A DNA stretch of 64,000 nucleotides. Source: Sitta carolinensis (Eukaryota; Chordata; Aves; Passeriformes; Sittidae). The notes under the pieces are model-generated. The model was not told where the DNA came from and ran no database searches. It saw only the letters and a program-made list of their open reading frames with translations. The stretch spans positions 20,330,370 through 20,394,369 of the forward strand of contig JAVUNC010000006.1 of NCBI GenBank assembly GCA_032173965.1, given 5' to 3'. The position numbers and the translations under genes were made by a program. Positions 40,348 to 51,640 of this stretch are shown here, one piece after another (position 1 is the first letter of the stretch; every line of letters begins with the position of its first letter).

Positions 40348-41778
40348 AGCCGGAGAACGCCGCTCCTGCAGGGGCTGGGAGAGCCCCACCTTAGGGACGG
40401 GTCTGCTCAGCCCGGGCCAGGCGCGCCTGGCTCAGGTGTGACCCTGGGAAAAGCCAGGGCGGGCTGCGACAGGGACAGGAGTCCAGCGGGACCACGGTGG
40501 GAAGGCTGCGGAGTCCCTGGTGTTGCTGCCGCTCTTAGGTGAATAACACACGGCACGGACTCTTGTGGTTTTTTCCTTCAAGGCTGCTTGAAGAATGAAA
40601 ATCCGGCTCCCTTTATTTCGGGGATTGCTCCCTTTATCTACAATTTTCCACTGTGATCGGGGAATGAGGGACAGAGCTCTTCATGCACGCTGGGCAAACC
40701 AGAGGGGCATGGAGAGAAAATCCTCCCACAGAAAGAATGAAGGACATGAGCACAAGAATGAGGGACAGAGTTCTTCATCCATATTATCCAAACCAGAGGG
40801 GCATGGAGAGAAAATCCTCCCACAGAAAGAATGAAGGACATGAGCAGGAGCATGAGACAGAGCTCTTCATCCATATTATCCAAACCAGAGTGGCATGGAG
40901 AGAAAATCCTCCCACAGAAAGAATGAAGGACATGAACACAAGAATGAGAGACAGAGCTCTTCATCCACATCATCCAAACCAGAGGGGCATGGAGAGAAAA
41001 TCCTCCCACAGAAAGAACGAACGACATGAGCACCGTTACAAAACCAACCCTGGTGTTGTGTTCCTTTCCTACAAAAGGAATTTCAGCAACCCAAAACACC
41101 AGAGCTTTAGAAACTCAGAAATTTCAGGCCTGAAAAAGCAGGCTACGCTCAGGTGACACCTGGAGGATGGCTCAGTCCTGCCTGGGGGGCTTTGCTGTTC
41201 CCCCAGGGCTGGGGGGTGTTGGGAAGCAGAGATTCCCGCTGGCGTGCTTCCCAGCGAGGTCTGCGTGGGTTTTTTGGGATGCAGGCTCCTGGAGGTGGGG
41301 CTGGCTGGCTGCAAACACCCGGCTGTGCCCCCAGGTCCATGAGGATTGGGAAGGACAGGAAGGGAGAGGTGTATCCTCAAAAATTCCCTCCTTTTTTTAG
41401 GCTGGTTGCCTGAAGAAATGCACTTTTTCACGGGGTAGGTCTGTGTGTTCGTGTCTGTCTGTCTATCCCACACCCCTGAGATTTTAGGCACTGCCCTGAG
41501 GGGCACCAAGGTATTAAAAAAGCCAAATTTTGGCACTTCCCTGGCGCTGTGATGGAGCAGAGCAGCCCTCCTCAGCCCCCATTTGGAAATTCCCTTTGCC
41601 CCGTTAATTCTGCAAGAGCCAACAAAGGGAATCGAGAGCCTGACCAGGGAATGGTCACAGCTTCACCCACATCCAGGGAGGTGCTGCTGGTGGCACTTGG
41701 GCTTGTCCTTGATTGGGACAAATATTTATTTAAAATAAACCTCCAAAAAGTCAATAAAAGAAAAAAAAAAAAAAAAAC
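40348..41778 (+). terminator. PTGER2: Possible PTGER2 3' UTR and polyadenylation signals
   Basis: There is no canonical AATAAA near the stop. The first good pair is at 41734-41739 and 41753-41758, followed directly by a genomic A-run, giving a 1.4-kb 3' UTR that would include the 90-bp tandem repeat. The A-run may instead mark a retrotransposed tail. Confidence 0.3.
40665..41030. repeat. Tandem repeat, unit about 90 bp, four copies
   Basis: Each copy contains CAGAGGGGCATGGAGAGAAA, TCCTCCCACAGAAAGAATGA and an AGAGCTCTTCATCC segment. It lies 320 bp after the PTGER2 stop. Confidence 0.9.
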
Positions 41779-42012
41779 CCAACTGCAAAACCATCCAGGG
41801 CATCAGTCCTGCCCCATTGGGCAGCATCCTTCCACACCACTATTCTGTTCTCTGGGATTCCTCTTGCTCTTTGGGACTCCAGGCTCGTTCCCACTGGGAT
41901 GAGGAGCATCCAACTCCACATCCCAAGGCCATCACTGCCATTAGGAATTTTCTTGTGGCTCCCATTTGGGCAGCATCCAACTTCACCCCGTGGCATTTGT
42001 GCAGTTCTGAGT

Positions 42013-42203
42013 GTGGGGTCTCATCTGGGAGCTGCAGCTCTGCTCAGGGAGCCCAAAGGTGCCGAGATTTGGGGCTTTTCTGTGGTTTGTGAGTTAAAAA
42101 AAAATTAAAAAAATAAGAGTTATTATTTAAATAATAAATCTCTCTCAAAGGAGCTTGCTGAATCATGCATGGCTTTGTGCTCGTGATGCTCCTCAGGGTA
42201 GAT
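42013..42203 (+). repeat. 180-bp dispersed repeat, copy 2
   Basis: Same repeat as 37824-38003, with an A-rich insertion in the middle. It lies downstream of PTGER2. Confidence 0.6.
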
Positions 42204-43032
42204 CTGGCTCCTGGAGGAAATGTCTGGGATGAAACCACAGGAATGGGGGGAGAGGGCAGCAGGAGAGGCTGGCAGGGGGATAGTGAGTGCCTCCAATTTC
42301 CTAAAAAGTGGCAATAAAACTGTGTTTTACAGCTGTAGAATGACATTTCTTTACAGAAATCCACACACACCTCTGAGCTCTTCCCTAAAACCTGCCTGTC
42401 CCACAGCCAGGGAAAGGCAGGCAAAGCTCCCCACCTGTTATCAAAACACAACCCCCAGAAATACCCACCCTAAAAAAAGGCAGGATTGAGGTCACTCCTG
42501 GCAGGCAGCCAGTGTCCACAGGAAGTTTCCTGACCTCCCAAACCCGTGTGGGCAGCTCTCAGGCAGGGGCTGCTCTTGCTCAAGAGGGGTTTTGGCAGCA
42601 CCCTGAGGCTGGGGGGCTTTGGAGAAGGGGTGGAATTTTAGGGAGAGGGTTTCCAGATGTGGTGGGAGTGAAGCTGGCTGCTCCCCACCCTGCTGGAATG
42701 TCATTAATCCTGGTGCCAAGCTTGGGAAGCCAAATTTGGCACTGTCCCACCCAGCACTTGGAGGGCACAGTTGTCCCTTCCTGAATTATTCCCTCCTCCA
42801 TGGCCACAGCAGGAGGAAAACAGGAGGAAAAGCACATTCTGGGCTCAGTTTTGGGGGCTCCCATCATGTCTCAGGGTGGAAAAGGAGCCAAAAACTTTGG
42901 GGAGAGCCTTGGGTCCTCGAGCTTTATTTATCTGGATGGTCATGACCTGGCTGCTCATGCTGGAATTTCAGGAGCAGTTGCCTAATTCTCCTCTAAGCCA
43001 GAGGGAATGGCTGCCTGGCATGAAAGAAAATT

Positions 43033-43282
43033 AAAAAAAAAAAAAAAAAAAAAAAGGAAAGGAAAGGAAAGGAAAGAAAGGAAAGGAAAGGAAAGGAAAG
43101 AAAGAAGGAAAGGAAAGGAAAGGAAGAAAGGAAAGGAAAGGAAAGGAAAGGAAGAAAGGAAAGGAAAGGAAAGGAAAGGAAAGGAAAGAAATAAATAAAA
43201 GAAAGAAAGAAAAGAAAAGAAAGAAAAGAAAAGAAAAGAAAAGAAAAGAAAAGAAAAGAAAAGAAAAGAAAAGAAAAGAAAA
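43033..43282. repeat. A-run and GGAAA/GAAAA microsatellite
   Basis: Poly-A followed by GGAAA pentamers turning into AGAAA/GAAAA pentamers; all purine on the plus strand. Confidence 0.95.
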
Positions 43283-44204
43283 TTTCTTTCAAAATGTTTA
43301 AAAATATAGAAAAAAGATTAAAAGATGGAAAGAACATTAAAGAAAAAAAAAAAAAGGGAAAAAATGTTGGAAATGACAAGGAGGTCGCATCCTGCAGGGC
43401 CCAGGAATGACAGGGTGGGAGAGAAGCCAGCAGGCGGGATTCTCCCAGAATCCAAGGATTCACTCCTGCCAGCCCCCAGCTCCTCTGCTGACCACTAATT
43501 AGCAGCTGCTTGTTTTTTGGGGAGGTTTATGGCTCCTCCTCAGGAAATGCAGAACTTCTGGGCATCCATCCCTGGGATCTGCTGTTTGCTGCAGAGAGTC
43601 ACTCTCCCAACCATCAGGGCAGCAATCCTGGCATGTGGGCTCAGGGAAACGGATCAAATTTAATGCCCAAAATAAAAGAATTGGTGCTTGCAAGGAGAGG
43701 AACTCCTTAAACCTGAGTGCCTTGGCCAGGACTCATCCTGAGCTGGTGGCCAGGGGCTTCCCCCAAGCTCTGGGATCAGAAAACTCCTCCTTTCCCTGCT
43801 CCCAGAGGAGAAAACCAGAGCTCTGTGAGGACAGGGACTGTGAATCTCTGCATCCTGAGCCCCGAGCCTGCACAAAACGCTGCTCTCATTAACGTCACAC
43901 AGGAGCCCCTGGAAAAGGCAAATTAATTTGCCTCTCGTCAGCTGCCTCAAATACGAGATGACAAAGTTTCATTTCATTGTCTGGGCCGGCCCTTAATGAC
44001 TTTTTTATTGCCACACCGGAAAGCTGCGGGTGCAGGGGAGCTCCAGGCAGGTCTTTAATCCTGCTTTTCCATCTGCTGCTGGAGAGGGGGCAGGGAGGAG
44101 CTGTTCCCTGGAGACAAGGAGGGCAGCAGCTGCCCCTCAGGCTTCTTCAAATTGGTGGAGGGATGGGGGGATGCAGGGAGAGGGATCTCCTCCAAAATCT
44201 GCCA

Positions 44205-44480
44205 CAGAATCATGGAGTGGTTTGGGCTGGAAGGGATCCCAAAGCCCATCCTATCCCAAATCCCTGCCATGGGTACTTTCCTCTATCCCAGGTTGTTCAA
44301 AACCCCATCCAGTCTGGCTTTGGACACTGCCAGGGATCCAGGGGCAGCCACAGCTCCTCTGGGAATTCTATTCCAGGGCCTGCCCACCCTCCCAGCCAGG
44401 AATTCCATCCCAAAATCCCACCTAAGCTCTGGCAGTGCAGAGCCCCTCCTTCTGGCTCTTCACCCCCTTGTAAATAATCC
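44205..44480 (-). mobile_element. CR1 LINE 3' fragment
   Basis: Reverse-complement CR1 from CACAGAATCATGGAGTGG to CTTCACCCCCTTGTA. Confidence 0.8.
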
Positions 44481-44756
44481 CTCTCCATTCCCAAATGATG
44501 CTACACGATGGTTTTTTGGGAAATAGGCATTTGGGGAGTGTAGAGAAGACAGGAAAAGCTCTTCCCTCTTGCTCCCTCCTTTCCTGGCTTGTTTGGAATG
44601 TCTCCTCCACATTTCTGTGCTGGCAGCAGGGAGGAAAATCCTCATTTTTTGGCTGTTTTGGAGGTGGTTTTACTGGGGGGGGCACAAAAGCCCCTCAACC
44701 CCATTAGTGGGGATCAGGAAATGTGGGCAGCTTTTGGGAACAGCCTACAAAGGGGG

Positions 44757-45096
44757 TTTGGGATGGGATGGGATCAGTGGGATGGGATCAAGGGGATGGG
44801 ATAATAGAATAGGATGGGATGGGATAATGGGATGGAATAATGGGATGGGATGGGATCAATGGGATGGGATCAATGGGATGGGATAATGGGATGGAGTGAT
44901 GGGATCAATGGGATGGGATAATGGGATGGGATGGGATGGGATGGGATGGGATGGGATTGGGATGAAGCAATGGGATGGAATAATAGGATAATGGGGTGGG
45001 ATCAATGGGATAATGAGATAATGGGATAATGGGATAATGGGATGGGATGGGATGGGATGGGATGGGATGGGATGGGATGGGATGGGATGGGATGGG
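44757..45096. repeat. GGGAT pentanucleotide array
   Basis: Pure GGGAT runs at 44925-44957 and about 45040-45092, mixed with GGGATAAT and GGGATCAAT variants. Confidence 0.95.
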
Positions 45097-45774
45097 TGCA
45101 GTGGTGTGTCCCAGCCCAGCATTCCTGCAGAGCACTTCTGGAATTGCTGCTCCAGTCCTTTGGGGTGCTGGAAGCAAAGCAAAGCTGCCTTGCCAGGCAC
45201 AGGAACCCTTCCTGGGCTCCAGAGGGTTGATCCATGTTGAATTGGATTAAATTAATTAGCCAAGGAAGTGACTTATGGGGACATGGCATGGCTGGGCTTC
45301 CCATCTGGCTCTGCTGTGCTTCCAGGGCTTCCCATGACACAGGAAAAGTCACATTTGGCTTTGCCACAGCTGCCTTCTGCTTTTGCAGCTGGTTTGGCCC
45401 CTCTGCATCCCCACATATTCCTGTGCAACCTTTCCTCTGAGTCCTCAGGTCACCCCACACCAGTTCCCATTCTGAGACAGGGATCAGCCTTTTCCAGGGG
45501 TATTTTTGTGGTATCCCAAACTTCATGGGCTTAAAATCAGAGCCTGGCATCCAACACCCAACCCAAAATGAGTGATCTGTGGCCTGTCCCCTGTCATTGT
45601 GAGGGGTTATGGGACCTTGGAAGCAGCAGGGATGGGCGGAATTCCCTAAAGTGGAACCAAACACACCCGAGAGATCCAGGACAAACTTTTGTGCGGGCAT
45701 AAATTCCTTGTGCCACATCAGTTTTACTTGGGAATTCTGCTGTGGAATCCACGGGCTGGCATGCCTGCATCAGC

Positions 45775-45990
45775 CTCCCCACCCTCCCAGCCAGGAATTC
45801 CTTCCTAATATTCCACCCATCCCCACCCTCTGGCAGTTCCCATCCATTCCCTGTGTCCTGTCCCTCCATCCCTTGTCCCCAGTCCCTCCTCAGCTCTCCT
45901 GGAGCCCTTCCAGGCACTGGAAGGGCACTAAAGAGTCCTGGAATCTTCTCCATGTGAACATTCCCAGCTCTCCCAGCAGAGCCTTGAAGT
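45775..45990 (-). mobile_element. CR1 LINE fragment
   Basis: Reverse-complement CR1 with CTCCCAGCCAGGAATTCCTT and CCATTCCCTGTGTCCTGTCC; the extreme 3' end is absent. Confidence 0.7.
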
Positions 45991-46244
45991 TTCAAGCTTT
46001 TTTCACGATGTATGAATAATAATAACAATTTTCATTCTGGCTTTTGGGTCTGGCATTGCAGGGGGGGTGAAGGTCTCGTGTGACTTTTCCCCAGATAACC
46101 ATAAACTCTCTCCATTTCTCAAACATAACAAGTTTTTTTAGCCATGGGTGTGACCTCCTCACTCAGAAGGGCCGTGCCCAGACATTTTCTCATGGAACTC
46201 TGTTTTTCTCTTACTCTGACACCAAAACAATGACATGAACGTCC

Positions 46245-46340
46245 TTGTGTGGTGCAAGGTGTCCCTGCCCATGGCAGGGGTTGGGATACAATGGGATTTA
46301 AGGTCTCTTCCCACCTAAATATTCCACCATTCCATGGAGC
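46245..46340 (+). mobile_element. CR1 LINE 3' end, short
   Basis: Sense CR1: AAGGTGTCCCTGCCCATGG, GGGATTTAAGGTCTCTTCCC. Confidence 0.7.
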
Positions 46341-46431
46341 TTCAGCCTCCTGCTGCTTATTTTTCCTTGCAGATGGAGCTGGGTGTGCTGGGAGGGTGAG
46401 CTGGAAGATCCTGGGATGGGGTTGGACCCAG

Positions 46432-46860
46432 AATCCCTGAATCCCTGTATTCCTGTATCCCTGAATCCCTGTACCCCTGTACCCCTGTATCCCTGAATCT
46501 CTGAATCCCTGTATCCCTGTATCCTAAATTCCTGTATCCATAATCCCTGAATCCCTGTATCCCTGAATCCCTGTATCCCTGAATCCCTGTACCCCTGTAT
46601 CCCTGAATCCCTGAACCCCTGTATCCAATATTCCCTGAATCCCTGAATCCCTGTATCCCTATACCCCTATATCCCATAATCCCTGTATCCCATGATCCCT
46701 GAATCACTGTATCCAATAATCCCTATATCCCCGACCCCCCTGTATCCCTGTACCCCGTAATCCCTGTACCCCGGTATCCCATAATCCCTGAATCGCTGTA
46801 CCCCGTAATCCCTGTATCCCCTGATCCCCAAATCCCTGCTATTCCCAGATCCCTTTATCC
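46432..46860. repeat. Octamer-based minisatellite
   Basis: CCCTGAAT, CCCTGTAT and CCATAAT words in irregular order for about 430 bp. Confidence 0.9.
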
Positions 46861-47764
46861 AAACGCCCCGCTCCAGCTGGGGAACAAAACCCAACAGAGG
46901 GACCGGGAAAATTCCAGCCAGCGCTGCGAGCCCATCCCCGAGCGGCTGAAAACAGAAAACAGGGAAAGTTTTACAATCCCGACCGGGACGTGGAGCTAAA
47001 AATACCGCGGCTGTGCCTCGGGCAGGCTCCGGGGCGATCCAGAGCCCCCACATGGGATGTGAGGGATTTCAATCCTCGCTCCCTGCTCTCCATGGCAAGG
47101 GAGGGCGGGATCGCCCTTCCCCGGTGCCCGCGGGCTTTTCCAGAGGTTTGGAAGGAGCACCTCGTGTCCCTGAGGCTGCTGGGGACACTCCTGGAAATTC
47201 CCAGGCTGGGCTGCTTTTATTTTTATTTTTTTCTTTAACTGGCTTTCCCTGAAATGTGCAAATATCCACGTCCATCAAATCCGCAGGGAAATTCTGCCAG
47301 CGCTGGGGTTGCTCCCAAAGCGACCTAAATCTTCCAAACCAAGAGACTAAACAGTGTCAGGCTCACATCGAGCAGCTGGATTTTATAGGGGCCATAAAAG
47401 CTCGGAGGCATCGTGGGGCGGCGTGGATCTCTCACCATCATGCCCCGTGTGATGAACCTGTGACCTCTCCAAAAAAACCCTGCTTATTAGGAAAAAATCA
47501 GGACCTCATGAGCTCACGTGAGGAGGAGAGCAAAGGTCCTGGGGTTTCCAAGCAAGTCAGGCCATAAATCTTTGCAGGGTTTCACGTGCCAGCTCCGTGG
47601 CTCTGGTTTCGTTGTGGTTCCTGCTGGGCTGCCCCAGATGCAGAAGGTGCCGTTTTGTGGCTGAATTAAAATCTCTCTGCAAAACCACCTGGAAATTCTC
47701 GTTTTTCTGAGCAGCTGGGCTGTGAGCGAGCTCCTGCTAAAGTCAAAATTCCAGCCCTTCCCAT

Positions 47765-47905
47765 GCCTGGAAGTGTCCAAGGCCACTTTGCACAGGGTTT
47801 GGAGCAACCTGGGATAAATGATGTCCCTGCCTGTGGCAGGAGGTGGAATGAGAGGAGCTTTAAGATCCTTCCAAACCTGAATCATTCTGGGATTCTATGG
47901 TTGCT
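47765..47905 (+). mobile_element. CR1 LINE 3' end
   Basis: Sense CR1: CTGGAAGTGTCCAAGGCCAC to ATTCTGGGATTCTATGG, including the typical CR1 terminus. Confidence 0.8.
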
Positions 47906-48779
47906 CTGCCTCAGTTTCCCCTCCATGATGCTGGAAATGATGTTGGGAGAAGCCCTCAGAGCTTCTTGAGCACATCACCCTCCCCAAAGCCATTCCAGCC
48001 CTGCTCTCCTCACCACCCTCTGCACCTGGGAGGTGCTGGATAAGAAGCACAGCAGGGCTGGGCAGAACTGGGATGGATAAACCCACCATGGATGCCATTT
48101 ATTGGGACCCCACTATCCCAAACACCACAACAGGGACAAGGTTTTATCGTGTGGGGGCAGGAGGAAATGGTGAGGGCCAGCACAGATGTGAAACATCAAA
48201 GCAGACAGAGTTTTGAGCAGAGTTAAAAAGAAAAGTCTCTGTTTACAAGAAGCCATTCCAGGGTGGTTTGGAGCCTGTTTATCCCTGGACATTTGTGCTA
48301 CCAGAGCTTTGGCCCCGCAGAGCAATGGGGTTTGTCACGGGCAGAGGATGTGTACACGAGACAACATTTATTTGTCATGAGCAGCTGCTGTTTCCTCTGC
48401 TCCAGACCTTTTTCCATGTGACTGGGGCTGGGAATTGAGCTGTGAGGTCCCTCCGAGGGCCCTGCAGAGGCTGGAGTGAGCTGCAGATCCAGCAGGATGA
48501 GTCCTCGGGATTTCCTTCCACAAATCAGTGCCTGGGGGAGGCAGGAGCAGCCCGTGCCCTGCTGAGGGGCTCTGCCAAGAGCTCCCTGGGGCTGCCGGAG
48601 GAAGCTGCTCATCTTCTTGGAATGACAGCGTCAGGCATCAGTTTTGGAAAGCTGTGGAGTGCTCCTGCTTCCTCCGGGTCAGCAGCATCCCCGGCATCCC
48701 CCTGGGGCTGATCCTGGAATCCCTCCTGTGTGCCCTGGTGGGGAGAAGGAGGAGCACAGAGCCTCTGCAGCTCTGCAAA

Positions 48780-49500
48780 GAGGGATGGGGAACAAGGGAA
48801 AGGGGGCGAGAGAAAGGGGGATAAGGGATGGGGAACAAGGGCAAGGGGAGGGGGAAATGGGAAGAGAAAAGGGAAAGGAAAAGAGGGCAGGGAGGAAGGA
48901 TAGGGAAGGAGGATGGGGACATGGGAAGAGAAAAGGGAAAGGAAAAGAGGGCAGGGATGAAGGATAGGGAAGGAGGATGGGGACATGGGAAGAGAAAAGG
49001 GAAAGGAAAGGGGACAGGGACAAGGGAAAGGCACAGAGAATTGGGGAAGGAAAAGGGGATGGGAAAAGGGGAAAGGCACAGAGAAATGGAGAAGGGGAAA
49101 TGGAGCAAGAGAAGGTGGAAAGGGGACAAGGGACAGGGAACAAAGAAAAGGGGAAGGAGCTCAGGGGAATGGAAGAGAAAAGGTAAAGGGAGCAAGAGAA
49201 AACAGAAAGGAAGAGGGGGCAGGGGGCAAGGGAAAGTGGAAGGCGATGGGGGAAAGGGAAGAGAAAAGGGAAAGGGGAAATGGGGCAAGAGAAGATGGAA
49301 AGGGGACAAGGAACAAGGAACAAAAGAAAGGGGAAGGAGGTCAGGAATGGAACAGAAAAGGGAAAAGGGGCAAGAGAAAATAGAAGAGGGGCAGGGGACA
49401 GGGCACAGGGGACAAGGGGAAGGAGAAGAGAATGGGAGAGGGGAAGAGAAAAGGAGGAAGGGCAAAGTGAAAAGGAGAAAGAGGCCATGGGAAAGCTTCC
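48780..49500. repeat. Long polypurine tract
   Basis: About 720 bp with very few pyrimidines on the plus strand (GGGAAAGG, GGGACAAGGG words); a nearly repeated block lies at 48838-48910 and 48918-49000. Confidence 0.9.
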
Positions 49501-51237
49501 AGGCTCTGTCCTGGTGTCTCTGAGAACTGGAATTGCTGTGCTCAGCTGGTTTTTCGGCATGTAACATTTTGCCATCATCCCTCCACTCGTTACCTTTTGC
49601 ATTCCCCAATTTTGGGAGCCAAGCCAGCCCTGGAAACCTCAGCATTCCCTGCAAGGTGCTCTGGGCACTGGAGGCTTGGTGCTGCCGAGGGGTTTGGGAG
49701 CATCCTGGGACAGCAAAATGCAGAACCCCTGATGTGCCTGAGAGAGTTCAGGGGTCAAATCCAAACACCAGGACATCCATCTGCTGCTTCAAGCAGCTCT
49801 TTCCCCTCAGACAGGTCCTTTCCCAAGTGCTTTGCTCAGCACTTTCCTCCTCGTTGGAGCTGCTGCTCACACCAGGCCAGTTCTGCCTCCCTGGGTATGA
49901 CATTTTCCAGCCAGCTCGTCCCACTGGTGCCACCTCCAACTGCAGCATGGAGAAACTGGGCTCAGCTTCAAGGAGCCAGTGCTCCCACTGTGCCAAACAC
50001 TTCTCCAGAGCTTCCAGAACAAGAGCTGTTCCCTTAATTATTCATGGCCGGGATGGATGTGTGGCGATTGCTGGAATAAATCAGGATTTACAACGTTTAT
50101 AATCAATAACCTCCCTATGAGAGGGGGTTGGAAGGACCAAGGGTGGCACATCCCTTCTCTTTGGGAGCATTGGAGCAAATATTGAGCAGCTGACAACTTT
50201 CGGAGGGGGATCAGCTCTGCCTGGGCATTGCAGAGATGCTCTTAGGGCTGTCTGCTGCCCCGTCCTGCCCACCCAAATCCCTGGACATTCCCCACCCCCT
50301 GCCAGGATAAGGATTCAGATCCAGTCACCAAACACCAGCACGTTGCTGCTTCTCTCTCTCTCTCTTTTTTTTTTTTTTTTTCCCCTCTGGGGAGAGAAAA
50401 TGTGTTTTCTCACATTTTTCTGAAGTCATTGTGTGTCTTTAGAAGGACGTGCTAAGCCAAGGAGGATTTCTTCTTGCGGGTGTGTTTTCTCTCAGACTTT
50501 CCTTCACACAGCAGTGCCCAGTGCATTTTTTAAATCCTCTTTAATTGCCCTTTCACCCCTACTTGGATTCCCTGTTTTTTCCTGGGAGTGAAGGCTGCTG
50601 GCAGTCCACAGGGCCATAACTAAGGGGGGGACACTTTTGGGGTCCCCATCCTTGCAGGGAAGATTCTGTTTTAGGGAATCATCTATCTTAGAGGATCACT
50701 GTGAGATCTGTGCCCTGGCATCTCCTGTGGGTGATCCCTGTCCCTGTAGGGGTCATTGTGGGATTCTCATCCTCATAGAGGGGTTAAACTCCTTTTAGAG
50801 TGTCCTTGTCCTCCTATGAGGTCCCTGCCCTCTCGGGGGATCTGTAGGGGATGGCAGCAGCCGAGGGGAGCTGGGGGTCTCCTACAGGGAGCCACATTCC
50901 ACAGGGGACAGCCAGGAGGGAAGGGGACAAGGAGTTGGCTGAAAATCCAGATTGTAGAACATTCCCAACACAGCCCAACAGCTGCTGCGGTCTGGAAAAT
51001 TCCAGAGCCTCCTGTTGGGGGTATTGGAGCAGGACAGGGCAGGCAGAGGTCACTGAGAGAGGGCAGTGGCCAGCAGAGCAAGGAGGGATGAGCAAGAGCT
51101 GAGCTCTGCAGAGAATGAAGTGACCAGTGCCAGCACTGCCAGCTGGGAATGAGGGCTGGGAGGGATAAAAAGTCACCTTTCTCCATCTATGTGAGAAAAT
51201 GGAGCTGTCTGTAAGTCCAAGAAAAACTATCTCCTCT

Positions 51238-51640
51238 CACAGAATCAGGGAACAGTTTGGGTTGAAAGGGACCTTAAATCCCATCTCATTCCACCCCCCT
51301 GCCATGGCAGGCACACCTTCCACCATCCCAGGCTGCTCCAAGCCCTGTCCAACCTGGCCTTGGACACTTCCAGGGATCCAGGGGCAGCCACAGCTGCTCT
51401 GGGCACCCTGTGCCAGGACCTCAGCACCCTCACAGCCAGGAATTCCCAATATTCCACCCAAATCTCCCCTTTTCCAGTTTGAAGCCATTCCCTGTGTGCT
51501 GTCCCCCATCCCTTGTCCCCAGTCCCTCCCCAGCTCTCCTGGAGCCCCTCCAGGCTCTGAGCTCTCCCTGGATCCTTCTCCTCTCCAGGGAACATTCCCA
51601 GCTCTCCCAGCCTGGCTCCACATCTCAGCTATCAGGGTGT
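51238..51640 (-). mobile_element. CR1 LINE 3' fragment, well preserved
   Basis: Reverse-complement CR1 of about 400 bp from CACAGAATCAGGGAACAG to AACATTCCCAGCTCTCCCAG. Confidence 0.85.

Noticed and set aside
48638..49654. A 338-residue Pro/Phe/Ser-rich ORF on the minus strand
   Set aside because: It is a translation of the polypurine tract, with no start context, domain or splice signals.
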